Shown here: positions 32,205 through 41,623 of the stretch, one piece after another | Numbering within the stretch: position 1 is the first letter of the stretch | How the letters are laid out: every line of letters starts with the position of its first letter | Assembly: GCF_000620785.1 (NCBI RefSeq) | Contig: NZ_JIAI01000002.1 | Coordinates: 1,405,372-1,469,371 of the forward strand | Direction of reading: 5' to 3' | Source of the DNA: Actinospineispora acaciae DSM 45401 | Lineage (GTDB): Bacteria > Actinomycetota > Actinomycetes > Mycobacteriales > Pseudonocardiaceae | Length of the DNA: 64,000 nucleotides | Position numbers and translations under genes: made by a program | Notes under the pieces: model-generated | Told to the model about the DNA's origin: nothing | The model's input: the letters and a program-made list of their open reading frames with translations, nothing else | Database searches by the model: none

Positions 32205-33080
32205 TCAGGAGCCGGCGTCAGCGCTCCGGGGCGCCGCGGCCGAGGGCTCGCTTCCCCAGCTGGCGAGCAGCCGTAGGCGCTCCTCGCTGGGGGACCCGGT
32301 CGGGGCCGAGTAGACCAGCATCGCCAGGCTCGGGTCGGCGACCGGGGTGAAGATCTCGAACTCCAGCTCGAGGTCACCGACGATGTGGTGGTGTATCCGT
32401 TTGCTGCCGGTGCTGCGTTCGTGGACGCGCTGCTCGGACCACCACGCCGGGAACTCCGGTGAGCGGACCATCAGCTCGCCGATCAGGTTGGTGATGCGCT
32501 GGTTGCGGGGCTGGTCCGCGGCGGCCAGCCGCAGCACGTGGACGTGGTCACGGGCCACCCGCTCCCAGTCGCGCCAGACCAGGCGCGCGCCGGGGTCCAG
32601 CAGCGTCCAGCGGACCATGTTGCGCTCCCGGCGGGGCAGCGCGGCGAGATCGGGGAACACCAGCGCCCACAGCGCGTTCCCGGCGACGATCTCGAGATTG
32701 CTGTCGCGGACGTAGGCGGGGCACAACTCCAACGACTCCAGCACCCGCCGCATCGCCGGCCGCGGCCGCGCCGAGTGCTCGCCGCGCCCCCGCGCCCCGG
32801 ACACGGCGCCGGCGAGGGTGAACAGGTGCCGTCGCTCGACGTCGTCCAGCCGCAGGGCGTCGGACAGGGCGAGCAGCACCTGCTCGGAGGGATGTCCGGC
32901 GCGGCCTTGTTCGAGCCGGGTGTAGTACTCGACGCTCACCCCGGCCAACCGGGCGACCTCGCCGCGCCGCAGGCCGGCGACGCGGCGACCGACACCGAGC
33001 TCGACCGGAAGCCCGATCTCCTCCGGTGTGAGTCCGGCGCGGCGGGCGCGGAGGAAGTCGCCCAGTTCCTTGTTGGCCAT
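32205..33080 (-). CDS. XRE-family regulator with MmyB-like domain
   Basis: 291 residues, intact: ELGDFLRARRAGLTPEEIGL, then GLRRGEVARLAGVSVEYYTR forming the HTH, and the MmyB-like ligand domain (AYVRDSNLEIVAGNALWALV, RRERNMVRWTLLDP). ATG 33080 is the clear start. It serves as internal reference for the truncated relative at 261-1025. Probably regulates the downstream SDR. Confidence 0.9.
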   Translation of the reverse strand: MANKELGDFLRARRAGLTPEEIGLPVELGVGRRVAGLRRGEVARLAGVSVEYYTRLEQGRAGHPSEQVLLALSDALRLDDVERRHLFTLAGAVSGARGRGEHSARPRPAMRRVLESLELCPAYVRDSNLEIVAGNALWALVFPDLAALPRRERNMVRWTLLDPGARLVWRDWERVARDHVHVLRLAAADQPRNQRITNLIGELMVRSPEFPAWWSEQRVHERSTGSKRIHHHIVGDLELEFEIFTPVADPSLAMLVYSAPTGSPSEERLRLLASWGSEPSAAAPRSADAGS

Positions 33081-33369
33081 GCCTCCAGTCTGAGCGCGCC
33101 GCCCTCACCCGCCAACGGGGTAGGTGGCCCCGCGAGGACCACCCAGGCAGAGCCGCGGATCGGGCGTTGCCGGCGCCGACATCGGCCGTCGTGTGGAGGG
33201 TGGCTCCAACTTTCGTCGAACACCGCCGCCACCGCGCGCCGATGTTGGGGGCGGGCGCGGGCGGGGAGGGTCTCGGCCATGAACAACGGGTCGGCGGCGA
33301 TGGGACCGCGCCCAACCGGTCGGCGGTTGCGTGCGTCATTGACGGGGAGCCCGTTGGATCGATGAGGGG

Positions 33370-34131
33370 ATGAGGATGAGGAAGCGCGGAGGGACCTGGA
33401 CCGGGGCCGTGGTTCTCGTGACGCTGCTCGCGGCCGGGTGCGGCGGCGCCGCCCAGGACGGCGGGCCGTCACCGGCCGGGGGGCCGCCGACCCCGGCGCC
33501 CGACCCGCTCGAGCAGGTCGTGGCCGCCTCCGAGGCCACGCTGTCGGCGAGGTCGGCGCGCTTCACCATGAAGGTCGACGTGACGGGCGGCGGCAACACC
33601 TTGACCGTCCTCACGGGGGCCGGCGGCATGGACTACACGGCCCACGTCGCCGACATGGAGATGTCCGTGGTCCGCGACCCGAGCACGCCGCCTCAGAGGG
33701 TGCGGAGCGTCATGATCGGCAACCTGCTGTACCAGCGGCCGGCCGGGCAGGACCGTTGGTTCGTCCTGGATGCCGCCGCCGTCGGCCAGGCGCAGAGCGA
33801 CCCGGCCGAGCAGATCAGGCAGTTCCGCACCAGGGCGAGGGACGTGCGGGATCTCGGCGTCGCCGAGGTCAACGGCAAGGCCATGCGGCATTACGAGCTC
33901 ACGTTGTCGACCCCGCCGATGCGGGTCGGCGCCGGGGCGCAGGCGCCGACCGTCGACGCGCACGCCGATCTGTACCTCGACGATCAGGGCCGTTTCGCCC
34001 GGCTCCTGACGCGGACGTCGACGCCGACGCCGAACCAGGTGGCGCTGATGACGATGGACCTCTCCGACTACGGCAGCCCGGTCTCGGTCCAGGCGCCCGA
34101 CCCTCGGCTCGTCGAGTCGATGCCGCGCTGA
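33370..34131 (+). CDS. LppX/LprG-like lipoprotein
   Basis: 253 residues. Signal peptide ends in the lipobox LAAGC24; after a Pro/Gly linker a beta-rich domain follows (RSARFTMKVDVTGGGNTLTV, KAMRHYELTLST). Resembles LppX/LprAFG lipoproteins of actinobacteria that bind lipids at the membrane surface. ATG 33370 or 33376. Precedes two membrane kinases on the same strand, one of which carries a similar extracellular domain. Confidence 0.8.
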   Translation: MRMRKRGGTWTGAVVLVTLLAAGCGGAAQDGGPSPAGGPPTPAPDPLEQVVAASEATLSARSARFTMKVDVTGGGNTLTVLTGAGGMDYTAHVADMEMSVVRDPSTPPQRVRSVMIGNLLYQRPAGQDRWFVLDAAAVGQAQSDPAEQIRQFRTRARDVRDLGVAEVNGKAMRHYELTLSTPPMRVGAGAQAPTVDAHADLYLDDQGRFARLLTRTSTPTPNQVALMTMDLSDYGSPVSVQAPDPRLVESMPR

Positions 34132-34178
34132 CACCGAGCCAGCCGTCGCGTCGGCCGCCATCCGTTGAGGAGTACCGA

Positions 34179-36272
34179 GTGCGCAACGATCAGAGCCCGC
34201 GGGGCACCGGGGCCGTCGCCGGGCTGCGTTCCGGGGACCCGGCGTCGATTGGGCCGTTTCAGCTGGTCGGGCGGCTGGGCGTGGGTGGTATGGGGCAGGT
34301 GTTCCTTGGCCGGGGCGGTGGTGGCCGGCTGGTCGCGGTCAAGGTGATCCATGGCGCGCATGTGGGGGTTCCGGAGTTCCGGCGCCGGTTCGCCAGGGAG
34401 ATCGAGGTGGCCGGGCGGGTGCGTGCTCCGTGGACGGTCGCGCTGGTCGATGCCGATCCCGATGCGCGGCGTCCGTGGCTGGCGACCGAGTACGTGCCCG
34501 GCCCGTCCCTGGCCCGGGCGGTGTCCGAGGCGGGCCCGCTGCCGGAGCGGGCGGTCGGGGTGCTGGCCAGCCGGCTGGCCGATGCGCTGGCCGGGCTGCA
34601 TTCCGCCGGGTTGGTGCACCGGGACGTGAAGCCTTCGAACGTGATGCTGGGCATGGACGGCCCTCGGCTGCTGGACTTCGGGATCGCTCGCGCGGTGGAT
34701 GCGAGCCGGATCACCCGCACCGGTTTGGCGGTCGGCACTCCCGCGTTCATGTCGCCGGAGCAGGCCGGGGGCGCGGAGGGTGGGCCGGCCTCGGACGTGT
34801 TCTCGTTGGCTTCGGTGCTGACCTTCGCCGCAACCGGGCGCGGGCCGTTCGGCACCGGCGGCAACCCGGTCGCCGTGTTGATGAAGGTCACCCGCGGTGA
34901 ACCGGAGCTGACCGGGCTACCGGCGGCGCTGCGCGGCGAACTGGCTGGCTGCCTGCGCAAGGACCCGGCCGAGCGGCCGAGCTCGCGTCAGCTCGCGGCC
35001 GTGCTCGCGCACTGGAGCACATCCGCGCCGGCCGCCTGGCCGCCTCCGGTCGTCGCCCGGCTGACCGCCGCGCCGCCCGCGCCGCCCGCGCAGCCCGATC
35101 TGCCGCCCGCCGTGCCGATCCAGGCCCCGCCGGACGGTCGGTCGTCCAGCCCGGCCAGGGGCCGGCGGTCGCTCGGCGATGTTCCCGCCGGGCTCACCCC
35201 GACCAGCACCGCGCTGCGCTCGCTGACCCGGCTGTTCCGCACCGGTCGCCGGCAGCCGGCGGGCGTGCTCGCCCTGCTGGTGCTGCCGCTCGTGGTCGGG
35301 CTGGTCCTGGTTGCGCTGGTGCCGACCGTGTGGTCCGGACATGGCGCGCGGCGAGCGCCCGACGGGCCGGCGCCGACCGGCCCGGGCAGCCCCCCGCCAC
35401 CGGTGCGCGCGGTCTCGCTCGGCACCCCGAGCCCGCTGCCGGGGCCGGACTACGTTCTCGACCTGGCGGTGGACCCGAAGCGGGGGGTGTTCGTACTGGA
35501 CGCCGGCGCCGTCACGGTGCTCGACCCGGCCTCGCTGGCGGTGCGCAACCGGTTCTCGGTGCCCAACCTCCCGACCAAGCTGTACCTGACCCATGCCGGT
35601 GAGCTGTACGGAGTGGATCCGGGGCGCGTCGAGGCCATCGGGCCCGACGGCGCCTCGCTCGGGCAGTTCGCGGTACCGGATGACGGACTCTTCCGGGCCA
35701 GCGCGCTGAGCCAGGACGGCGGCCGGCTGGTCCTGCTCGGCCAAACCGGACACGTCGTGCTGGCGGTCAACCTGACGACCCGGACCTGGATGCGGTTCGA
35801 GGTGCCGTCGAGCGACGTCGACGACGTCGTGCTGAGCCCCGACGGGGGCGCCGCGTACCTGGCCAGGACGCTGGACTCGGTCTGGCGGCTGGACCTGACC
35901 ACCGGGCAGGTCGCCGAGGTGCCGGCGGCGCTGCGCGCCAGGCACCTCGCGGCTTCGGCGGACGGCAACGAGCTGTACGCGGAGTCGGCGGGCCTGATCA
36001 CGACGCTGAACGCACGGACGGGGGAATTCGTCCGGCGGGTCGCGGTGCCGGGCCTCATCGACGCGATGTGTGCGCTGCCCGGCGGGCAGCTCGCGCTCGA
36101 CGATGCCCGCGACCGCACCCTGAAGGTGATCAACCCGGTTACCGGCGCCGTGCTGGCCACCGCGCCGACGACCGGCTACCTCACCCCCGGCGGCCTGAGT
36201 ACCGACGGGCGGCGGCTGTACCGGAAGCACGACCACTCCGCCGTCGACGTCATCCCGATGACCGAACACTGA
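34179..36272 (+). CDS. Membrane Ser/Thr protein kinase with extracellular beta-propeller
   Basis: 697 residues. Kinase domain about 25-290: GVGGMG loop, K55, H147-R-D149 catalytic loop, D166-F-G, MSPEQ. A Pro-rich juxtamembrane region follows, then one TM at about 362-384 and an extracellular propeller of YVTN/WD-like repeats (LDLAVDPKRGVFVLDAG, VVLSPDGGAAYLA). No PASTA domains. GTG 34179 is supported by GAGGAG upstream; the frame is open further but without homology. Probably senses an envelope ligand and phosphorylates cytoplasmic partners. Confidence 0.9.
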   Translation: MRNDQSPRGTGAVAGLRSGDPASIGPFQLVGRLGVGGMGQVFLGRGGGGRLVAVKVIHGAHVGVPEFRRRFAREIEVAGRVRAPWTVALVDADPDARRPWLATEYVPGPSLARAVSEAGPLPERAVGVLASRLADALAGLHSAGLVHRDVKPSNVMLGMDGPRLLDFGIARAVDASRITRTGLAVGTPAFMSPEQAGGAEGGPASDVFSLASVLTFAATGRGPFGTGGNPVAVLMKVTRGEPELTGLPAALRGELAGCLRKDPAERPSSRQLAAVLAHWSTSAPAAWPPPVVARLTAAPPAPPAQPDLPPAVPIQAPPDGRSSSPARGRRSLGDVPAGLTPTSTALRSLTRLFRTGRRQPAGVLALLVLPLVVGLVLVALVPTVWSGHGARRAPDGPAPTGPGSPPPPVRAVSLGTPSPLPGPDYVLDLAVDPKRGVFVLDAGAVTVLDPASLAVRNRFSVPNLPTKLYLTHAGELYGVDPGRVEAIGPDGASLGQFAVPDDGLFRASALSQDGGRLVLLGQTGHVVLAVNLTTRTWMRFEVPSSDVDDVVLSPDGGAAYLARTLDSVWRLDLTTGQVAEVPAALRARHLAASADGNELYAESAGLITTLNARTGEFVRRVAVPGLIDAMCALPGGQLALDDARDRTLKVINPVTGAVLATAPTTGYLTPGGLSTDGRRLYRKHDHSAVDVIPMTEH

Positions 36273-36289
36273 GCACAGGGGAGAGCGTG

Positions 36290-38134
36290 ATGGAACCGCT
36301 GCGAGCGGACGATCCGGAAGGTGCCGGGCCCTACCGTTTCCTCGGGGTGCTCGGCTCCGGCGGGATGGGCCGGGTCTACCTCGGCGGTGACCGGAACGGG
36401 AAGCTGGCCGCGGTCAAGGTGGTGCACGACGAGCTGGCCGAGGACCCGGGGTTCCGTGCCCGGTTCGCCCGCGAGGTGGAGGTGGCGAGTGCGGTGGGTG
36501 CGGTGGGCATCTGCGCGGTGCTCGCCGCCGATCCCGAGGCCGACAGGCCATGGCTGGCCACGGAGTACGTGCCGGGGCCCTCGTTGGAGCAGGCGGTCGA
36601 GCGGGCCGGTCCGCTGGCCGCCGACCCGCTGCGGGTCCTTGCCGCCGGGTTGGTCGGGGCGCTGGCCGGGCTGCACGCCGCCGGGCTGGTGCACCGGGAT
36701 GTGAAGCCGTCGAACGTGATGCTGTCCGCCGACGGGCCCCGGCTGATCGACTTCGGGATCGCGCGCGCCGTGGACGCCGCCCCGATCACCCGCACCGGGG
36801 CGTTGCCGGGCACCCCCGCCTACATGTCGCCGGAGCAGGCCGGCGATGTGGAGCCCGGTACCGCCTCGGACATCTTCTCGCTGGCCTCGGTGCTGGTGTT
36901 CGCGGCAACCGGGCACGGCCCGTTCGGCTCGACCGCGCACCCGGTGGCGATGTTGCTGCGGATCGCGGGCGACGAGCCGAACCTCGACGGCGTCCCCGAC
37001 GCGCTCGCGCCGGTGCTGCGCCGGTGCCTGGCGAAGGAACCGGCGTCGCGGCCGAGCGCCGCCGAGCTGGTCACCGAGCTGCCGGCGAGTGCCGAGCGGC
37101 TCGCCGGCTGGCCGCCCGAGGTGGTCGGGGCGCACACCGAACGGTTGCCCCACGTCGCCGCGTCACGGCCGTCGGGGGACGGGGACCGGACCAGGCCGGT
37201 GGACCCCTCGGCGGAGACCACCCATGCCGTCGAGACCGTGCTGGTGCCGGCCGAGGTCGGGCACCGCATGCGCAACCGGGGGTTGTGGCTGGGCCTGGGC
37301 GGCGCGGTGGTGGCGGCGGCCGTGGCGGGGGCGATGGTGTTCTCCGGCGGGTACCCCGGCGACGTCGCCCGGCCGACCCAGCCCGCGTTCGACACCCCGG
37401 CCGCGCTCAGCGCCGCGATCGATGCGCAGGTGCGCAAGGCGGGCACCCTCAAGTCCGCCGGCACGGTGCACCTGGCACTCGGCGACATCCCGACGACCAT
37501 GCGGTACGACGCTCAGCTGCGCATCGACGGCGACCACGCCTGGTACGCGATCAGCTCGAAGGCCCACAGCGACCCAACCCACCGGCCCGGTGGAACCGCG
37601 CTGTCCGCGACCGACACCGACGGCGGGACCGTGGCGCTGCCCGGGCACCTGTGGACGCGCAACGCGCCCGCCGCCGGGGCGGGCACGCAGTGGACCGACT
37701 ATCCGTTCGACTCGACCAAGGCCACCGACCGGCGGATGAGGAGCACCGTCGAGAACTCGGCCTGGCGGTACGTGAACCCGCTCAGCCGGGACGTGCCGGC
37801 GGCGACGCTGGTCGGCAGCGACGACGAGCAGCTGGACGGGGTGGCCACCACGCGGTACACGCTGCGGGTGGATCCGGCCGTGCTCACGCAGCTGGCCCAG
37901 GACCCCGCCTGGCGGCCGGGCGGGCCGGTGTCCGCCGACCCGGCGACGACCGGGAGCTACACGCTCTGGCTGGACCGACAGAACCGGCTGGTGCGGTTCC
38001 GCTCCGACCGGCCGGCCGGGTCGGCGTGGATGCTGCCGATGACGCAGGACGTCCGGTTCTCCGGCTGGGGCGAGCCGGTGCTGATCAGCCCACCGCCCGC
38101 CGACCAGGTGACGTCCAGCCCCGGCCCTCCGTGA
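36290..38134 (+). CDS. Membrane Ser/Thr protein kinase with extracellular LppX-like domain
   Basis: 614 residues. Kinase domain about 13-270: GSGGMG, K43, H135-R-D137, DFG, MSPEQ; TM about 331-352; then an extracellular region (AGTVHLALGDIPTTMRYDAQ, LDGVATTRYTLRVDP) resembling the lipoprotein at 33370. ATG 36290 lies 17 bp after the previous kinase with GGGGAGAG upstream, so the two are cotranscribed. The kinase halves are close paralogues; the sensors are unrelated, suggesting domain swapping after duplication. Confidence 0.9.
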   Translation: MEPLRADDPEGAGPYRFLGVLGSGGMGRVYLGGDRNGKLAAVKVVHDELAEDPGFRARFAREVEVASAVGAVGICAVLAADPEADRPWLATEYVPGPSLEQAVERAGPLAADPLRVLAAGLVGALAGLHAAGLVHRDVKPSNVMLSADGPRLIDFGIARAVDAAPITRTGALPGTPAYMSPEQAGDVEPGTASDIFSLASVLVFAATGHGPFGSTAHPVAMLLRIAGDEPNLDGVPDALAPVLRRCLAKEPASRPSAAELVTELPASAERLAGWPPEVVGAHTERLPHVAASRPSGDGDRTRPVDPSAETTHAVETVLVPAEVGHRMRNRGLWLGLGGAVVAAAVAGAMVFSGGYPGDVARPTQPAFDTPAALSAAIDAQVRKAGTLKSAGTVHLALGDIPTTMRYDAQLRIDGDHAWYAISSKAHSDPTHRPGGTALSATDTDGGTVALPGHLWTRNAPAAGAGTQWTDYPFDSTKATDRRMRSTVENSAWRYVNPLSRDVPAATLVGSDDEQLDGVATTRYTLRVDPAVLTQLAQDPAWRPGGPVSADPATTGSYTLWLDRQNRLVRFRSDRPAGSAWMLPMTQDVRFSGWGEPVLISPPPADQVTSSPGPP

Positions 38135-38480
38135 TGGGGTGTGAAGCCTCGCGTCCTGTCGCCGTTGGGCTCGACGCTCCACAACAGCCTTGAGGTGCGT
38201 GTCCCTCGGCGACAGGTACGATTGTTCCGGTACCGGGAGCGAACCGGTGCCCGAGGAACACCGGCCCGGCCAGGACCGAATCGGATCTGGGCCGGCGTCT
38301 GGCCCGCGGAGACGTGGACGGCTCCCACCGTGATCGGTGTGCCGGAGCGGCCGCTGTTCCGGCACATGACCCGAGGAGCCACAGGTTCACACCCTGTGCC
38401 CGCTCTGACGAAATGCCACGTCAGGTGCCCGATCGCCGACTGGGGATCGGGCTTCGACCGTATGGAGGCAGGAGTAGTTC
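38135..38480 (+). other. Non-coding, structured leader upstream of the helicase
   Basis: 346 bases without a supported gene but with four strong hairpins: 38223-38260 (14 pairs with a CGA bulge), 38339-38365 (8-bp perfect stem), a tRNA-like T arm ACAGG-TTCACAC-CCTGT with acceptor-like AGCGGCC/GCCCGCT (38346-38352 with the bases after the T arm), and 38427-38452 (8-bp perfect stem). The second hairpin and the acceptor-like pairing exclude each other, hinting at a switch. The first hairpin may terminate the kinase operon. Confidence 0.5.
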
Positions 38481-40649
38481 GTGGCTCGAGGTGACCGGCG
38501 CCCACGGCGCGCACATCGCACCGCCCGTGGACCGCAACGCCGTACCCGCGACCGGGACGACGGCGGCATCATCCCGATGCTCGCCCGCACCGCGCGCGAC
38601 GTCGAGGCGGCAGCGCAGCGCGGCCGCATGCTGCCATCGGACCGGACGAAGTTCCAGGTCATCGCGTTCCTGGCACGCCAGGAACGAGCCAGGGTGCGGG
38701 CCGAGGTGAACGGCGACGCCCGCCGGTCCGGGATGCTCAAGCGCCTCGACGGGATCGCGCTGATCCTCGCGCAGATCGCCACCCGTGACACGTCGTTGCT
38801 CGCGCTGCTCGCCGAGGACGCCGTGATGCCCGACGCGGCCAGGTCACTCATGCGGAACCTGCTCGAGGACGCCGGAGTCGAGCCGGCCCTGGTCGAGGTC
38901 ACGTCCCCGGAGTCGTCGGAGTCGTCGGAGTCGTCGGCCGCGCCCGCCGCGGCCGAACGGCAGGTGGTGCCGAGGGCGGTCGTCTCGCGCCAGTTGGCCA
39001 ACCCCTTCCTCGCCCCGGACTTCTCGGCCGCCAGGCCGAGCGCCGCCCCGCCACGCCGGCTGGCCACCTGGGAGCTGCTCGGGCCGCTGTTCAGCTCGTT
39101 CGAACGGGCCGGCGCGGGAGCGCCGCAGGGCATGGCGCTGCCGGCGCCGTCGTTCCCGCACGCGCCGGGCGGTCGCGAGTTGATGCCCCACCAGGGGCAG
39201 GTGGTGGCCGCGGCCGCCGCCGGGCACCGGAGCTTCCTGCTCGCCGACGAACCGGGCCTGGGCAAAACGGCTCAGGCGCTGCTCGCCGCGAAGGCGGCGG
39301 ACGCCTACCCGCTGCTCGCGGTCGTGCCGAACGTTGTCAAGACCAACTGGGTCCGCGAGGCCGAGCTCTGGACCCCCAACCGGTCGGCCACCGCGATTCA
39401 CGGCAACGGCGACACGATGGACGGCTTCGCCGACATCGTCGTCGTCAACTACGAGGTGCTCGACCGCCACCTGGGTTGGATCGGCGACCTGGGCTTCCGC
39501 GGCATGGTCATCGACGAGGCGCACTTCATCAAGAACAAGACCTCCCAGCGCTCCCAGCACGTGCTGCGGCTCTCCGAGCGCATCCGGTCCCGCGTCGCCC
39601 GGCCCCTCCTGATGGCCCTGACCGGGACCCCGCTGATCAACGACATCGAGGACTTCCGGGCGATCTGGCAGTTCCTCGGCTGGATCGACGACACGAAACC
39701 GCTCGCCGCGCTGATGCACGCGCTCGAGGACACCGGCCTGACCCCGGCCGACCCCGGGTTCTACCCCCGCGCGCGCCAGTGCGTGGTCGACCTCGGCATC
39801 GTCCGTCGCCGCAAGGTCGACGTCGCCGCCGACATCCCGGCCCGACGGATCGCCGACCTCCCCGTCGAGCTCGACCAGAAGGTCGGCCGGTCGATCCGCA
39901 AGGCCGAGCAGGACCTCGCCCGCCGCATGGTGGCGCAGTACGAGAGCGCACTCGCCCGCCGCGAGTCCGGCCCCGTCGTCGAGGGGATCGACCACGACCT
40001 CGTGCGCAGGATCGCCACCCGGGAACGGAAGGAGGCGACCAACGCCGAAGGCGGCGAGAACGTGTTCGCCATGATGCGGCGCATCGGCCGGGCAAAGGCC
40101 GTCCTCGCCGCCGACTACGCGATCCAGCTCGCGCACAGCGCCGGCAAGGTTGTCTTCTTCGCCAAGCACGTCGACGTGATGGACGCCGCCGAGGAGACCA
40201 TCGCCAAGGCCGGGATCAGGTTCTCATCGATCCGAGGCGACCAGGCGCGGACGGTGCGGCAGAAGCAGATCGACGCCTTCGTGAACGATCCCGACGTCGC
40301 AATCGCGGTCTGTTCACTGACCGCGGCCGGGGTCGGCATCAACCTGCAGGTCGCCTCCAACATCGTGCTCGCCGAGCTCTCATGGACCGACGCCGAGCAG
40401 ACCCAGGCCATCGACCGCAGCCACCGCATCGGCCAGACCGAGCCCGTCACCGCCTGGCGCATCATCGCCGCCCAGACCATCGACGCGAGGATCGCCGAGC
40501 TGATCGACAGCAAGGCCGGGCTCGCGGCACGGGCGCTGGACGGTTCGGAGGACGAGGCGCCGTCCTCGGCGGACGTGCAGTTGGAGGCCCTGGTGGCCCT
40601 GTTGACCGACGCGTTGGGCGCTACCCCGCCGGCGAGGTTGGCGACGTAG
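38481..40649 (+). CDS. SNF2-type DEAD/DEAH helicase
   Basis: 722 residues. After a basic N-terminus and a Ser/Glu linker the ATPase shows Walker A DEPGLGKTAQ, DEAH in VIDEAHFIKN, TGTPLIND, then the helicase C half with SLTAAGVGINLQ and DRSHRIGQTEPV. The layout is like SMARCAL1/HARP-type annealing helicases and is common in actinomycetes; role in fork or DNA repair is inference. GTG 38481 has GGAG six bases upstream. Preceded by a highly structured leader. Confidence 0.9.
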   Translation: MARGDRRPRRAHRTARGPQRRTRDRDDGGIIPMLARTARDVEAAAQRGRMLPSDRTKFQVIAFLARQERARVRAEVNGDARRSGMLKRLDGIALILAQIATRDTSLLALLAEDAVMPDAARSLMRNLLEDAGVEPALVEVTSPESSESSESSAAPAAAERQVVPRAVVSRQLANPFLAPDFSAARPSAAPPRRLATWELLGPLFSSFERAGAGAPQGMALPAPSFPHAPGGRELMPHQGQVVAAAAAGHRSFLLADEPGLGKTAQALLAAKAADAYPLLAVVPNVVKTNWVREAELWTPNRSATAIHGNGDTMDGFADIVVVNYEVLDRHLGWIGDLGFRGMVIDEAHFIKNKTSQRSQHVLRLSERIRSRVARPLLMALTGTPLINDIEDFRAIWQFLGWIDDTKPLAALMHALEDTGLTPADPGFYPRARQCVVDLGIVRRRKVDVAADIPARRIADLPVELDQKVGRSIRKAEQDLARRMVAQYESALARRESGPVVEGIDHDLVRRIATRERKEATNAEGGENVFAMMRRIGRAKAVLAADYAIQLAHSAGKVVFFAKHVDVMDAAEETIAKAGIRFSSIRGDQARTVRQKQIDAFVNDPDVAIAVCSLTAAGVGINLQVASNIVLAELSWTDAEQTQAIDRSHRIGQTEPVTAWRIIAAQTIDARIAELIDSKAGLAARALDGSEDEAPSSADVQLEALVALLTDALGATPPARLAT

Positions 40650-40806
40650 AACGCGATTGCGTCCTCGTGTCCGGTGCGGCGGGCCACCCGCCGCAAGTTG
40701 TCAGCGGAACGTCAGGTGGCGGGGCAGCCGCGAACGACATCCGGACCACACAATGGGTGGACCAGCACCGGCAAATCCGCGGACTGGCCAAACCCGAGGA
40801 AGCGCA

Positions 40807-41196
40807 GTGGTCACGCGAGATGTCAACCAGCGGCAACGGCAGCCCGGCATCGAGCAGTTGCTCAGCGTCCGGCAGCGAGCCGATCGCGCCGCGATCGTCG
40901 TGACGGTGGTCGGCGAGGTGGACCTGTCCACGGTGGGACGCCTGCGCGCCGGGGTCGGCGCCGCCCTGGCGGCGGCCGGTGGGGGATGTGTGGTGGTGGA
41001 CCTGCGATCGGTCAGGTTCCTCGGCGCGGTGGGCCTGGCCGCGTTGGCGGACGCGGCGGCGCGAGCCGGTGAGCAGGGCGCGGTGCTGCGGGTTGTGGTC
41101 GACGAGCCCTGTCCGGTGATCCGCCTGCTGCGAATCACCGGTCTGGATCAGGTGCTTGCCCTGTGCACCAGCGTCTCGGACGGCGTGGCCAGCTGA
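40807..41196 (+). CDS. STAS-domain anti-sigma factor antagonist
   Basis: 129 residues. The STAS core VTVVGEVDLSTVGRLRAGVG...VVVDLRSVRFLGAVGLAAL contains the phosphorylatable serine position replaced by Gly/Ala (FLGAVGL, where FLDSSGL is usual), so classical phospho-switching may be lost. GTG 40807 follows GAGGAA. Partner-switching regulator of a sigma factor; no anti-sigma kinase adjacent. Confidence 0.85.
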   Translation: MVTRDVNQRQRQPGIEQLLSVRQRADRAAIVVTVVGEVDLSTVGRLRAGVGAALAAAGGGCVVVDLRSVRFLGAVGLAALADAAARAGEQGAVLRVVVDEPCPVIRLLRITGLDQVLALCTSVSDGVAS

Positions 41197-41623
41197 GCGG
41201 ATCTCGCCGTGGTCATCCCGGTGCCGACCCAGACGGCGGTGGCCACCGGAGCCTCGCCGAGCTGTCGGTTGCCTGACGATCGCCGGCGTGGTTCGCGCTC
41301 GCGGGGGCGACCTGACGAGTGTCTGACGATTCGGCCTATGTTGGGCCTCGGCGGTGGGACGGAGGCGGCCCGCCGCGGTACAACGGCGGTCGCGGCGGGC
41401 GAGTGCGGGTCATCACCGTCGCTGCCGTCGGGAGTTGTGTGCCTTCCGTGGCGGCCCGCGGCGTGCCCCCGGCGCCGAGGGCCGCTCGCGGGGCGGTGGT
41501 TTCGATCCCTCCCGCACTCGCCCGCCGTCCTGCGCCGGTTCGCCGAGGGGACACCGGGATCGGGCTGGCCGATCCGTTCGGGCGGGATGGCGAGTGCCGG
41601 GTCGGTGGCGAGGAGAGCGGGGT
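41197..41623 (+). promoter_or_regulatory. Upstream region of the two-component operon, with CTGACGA repeats
   Basis: 427 bases with no supported ORF. CTGACGA occurs at 41273, 41312 and 41323; the last two form an 11-bp-period tandem as OmpR-type regulators bind. TATGTT at 41337-41342 is a possible -10, 19 bp after CTGACG at 41312. This suggests autoregulation and a leader of about 280 nt. Confidence 0.5.

Noticed and set aside
33438..34178. Open frame extending the first kinase 240 codons upstream
   Set aside because: It overlaps the lipoprotein gene in another frame, has no homology, and the GTG at 34179 has a good ribosome-binding site.
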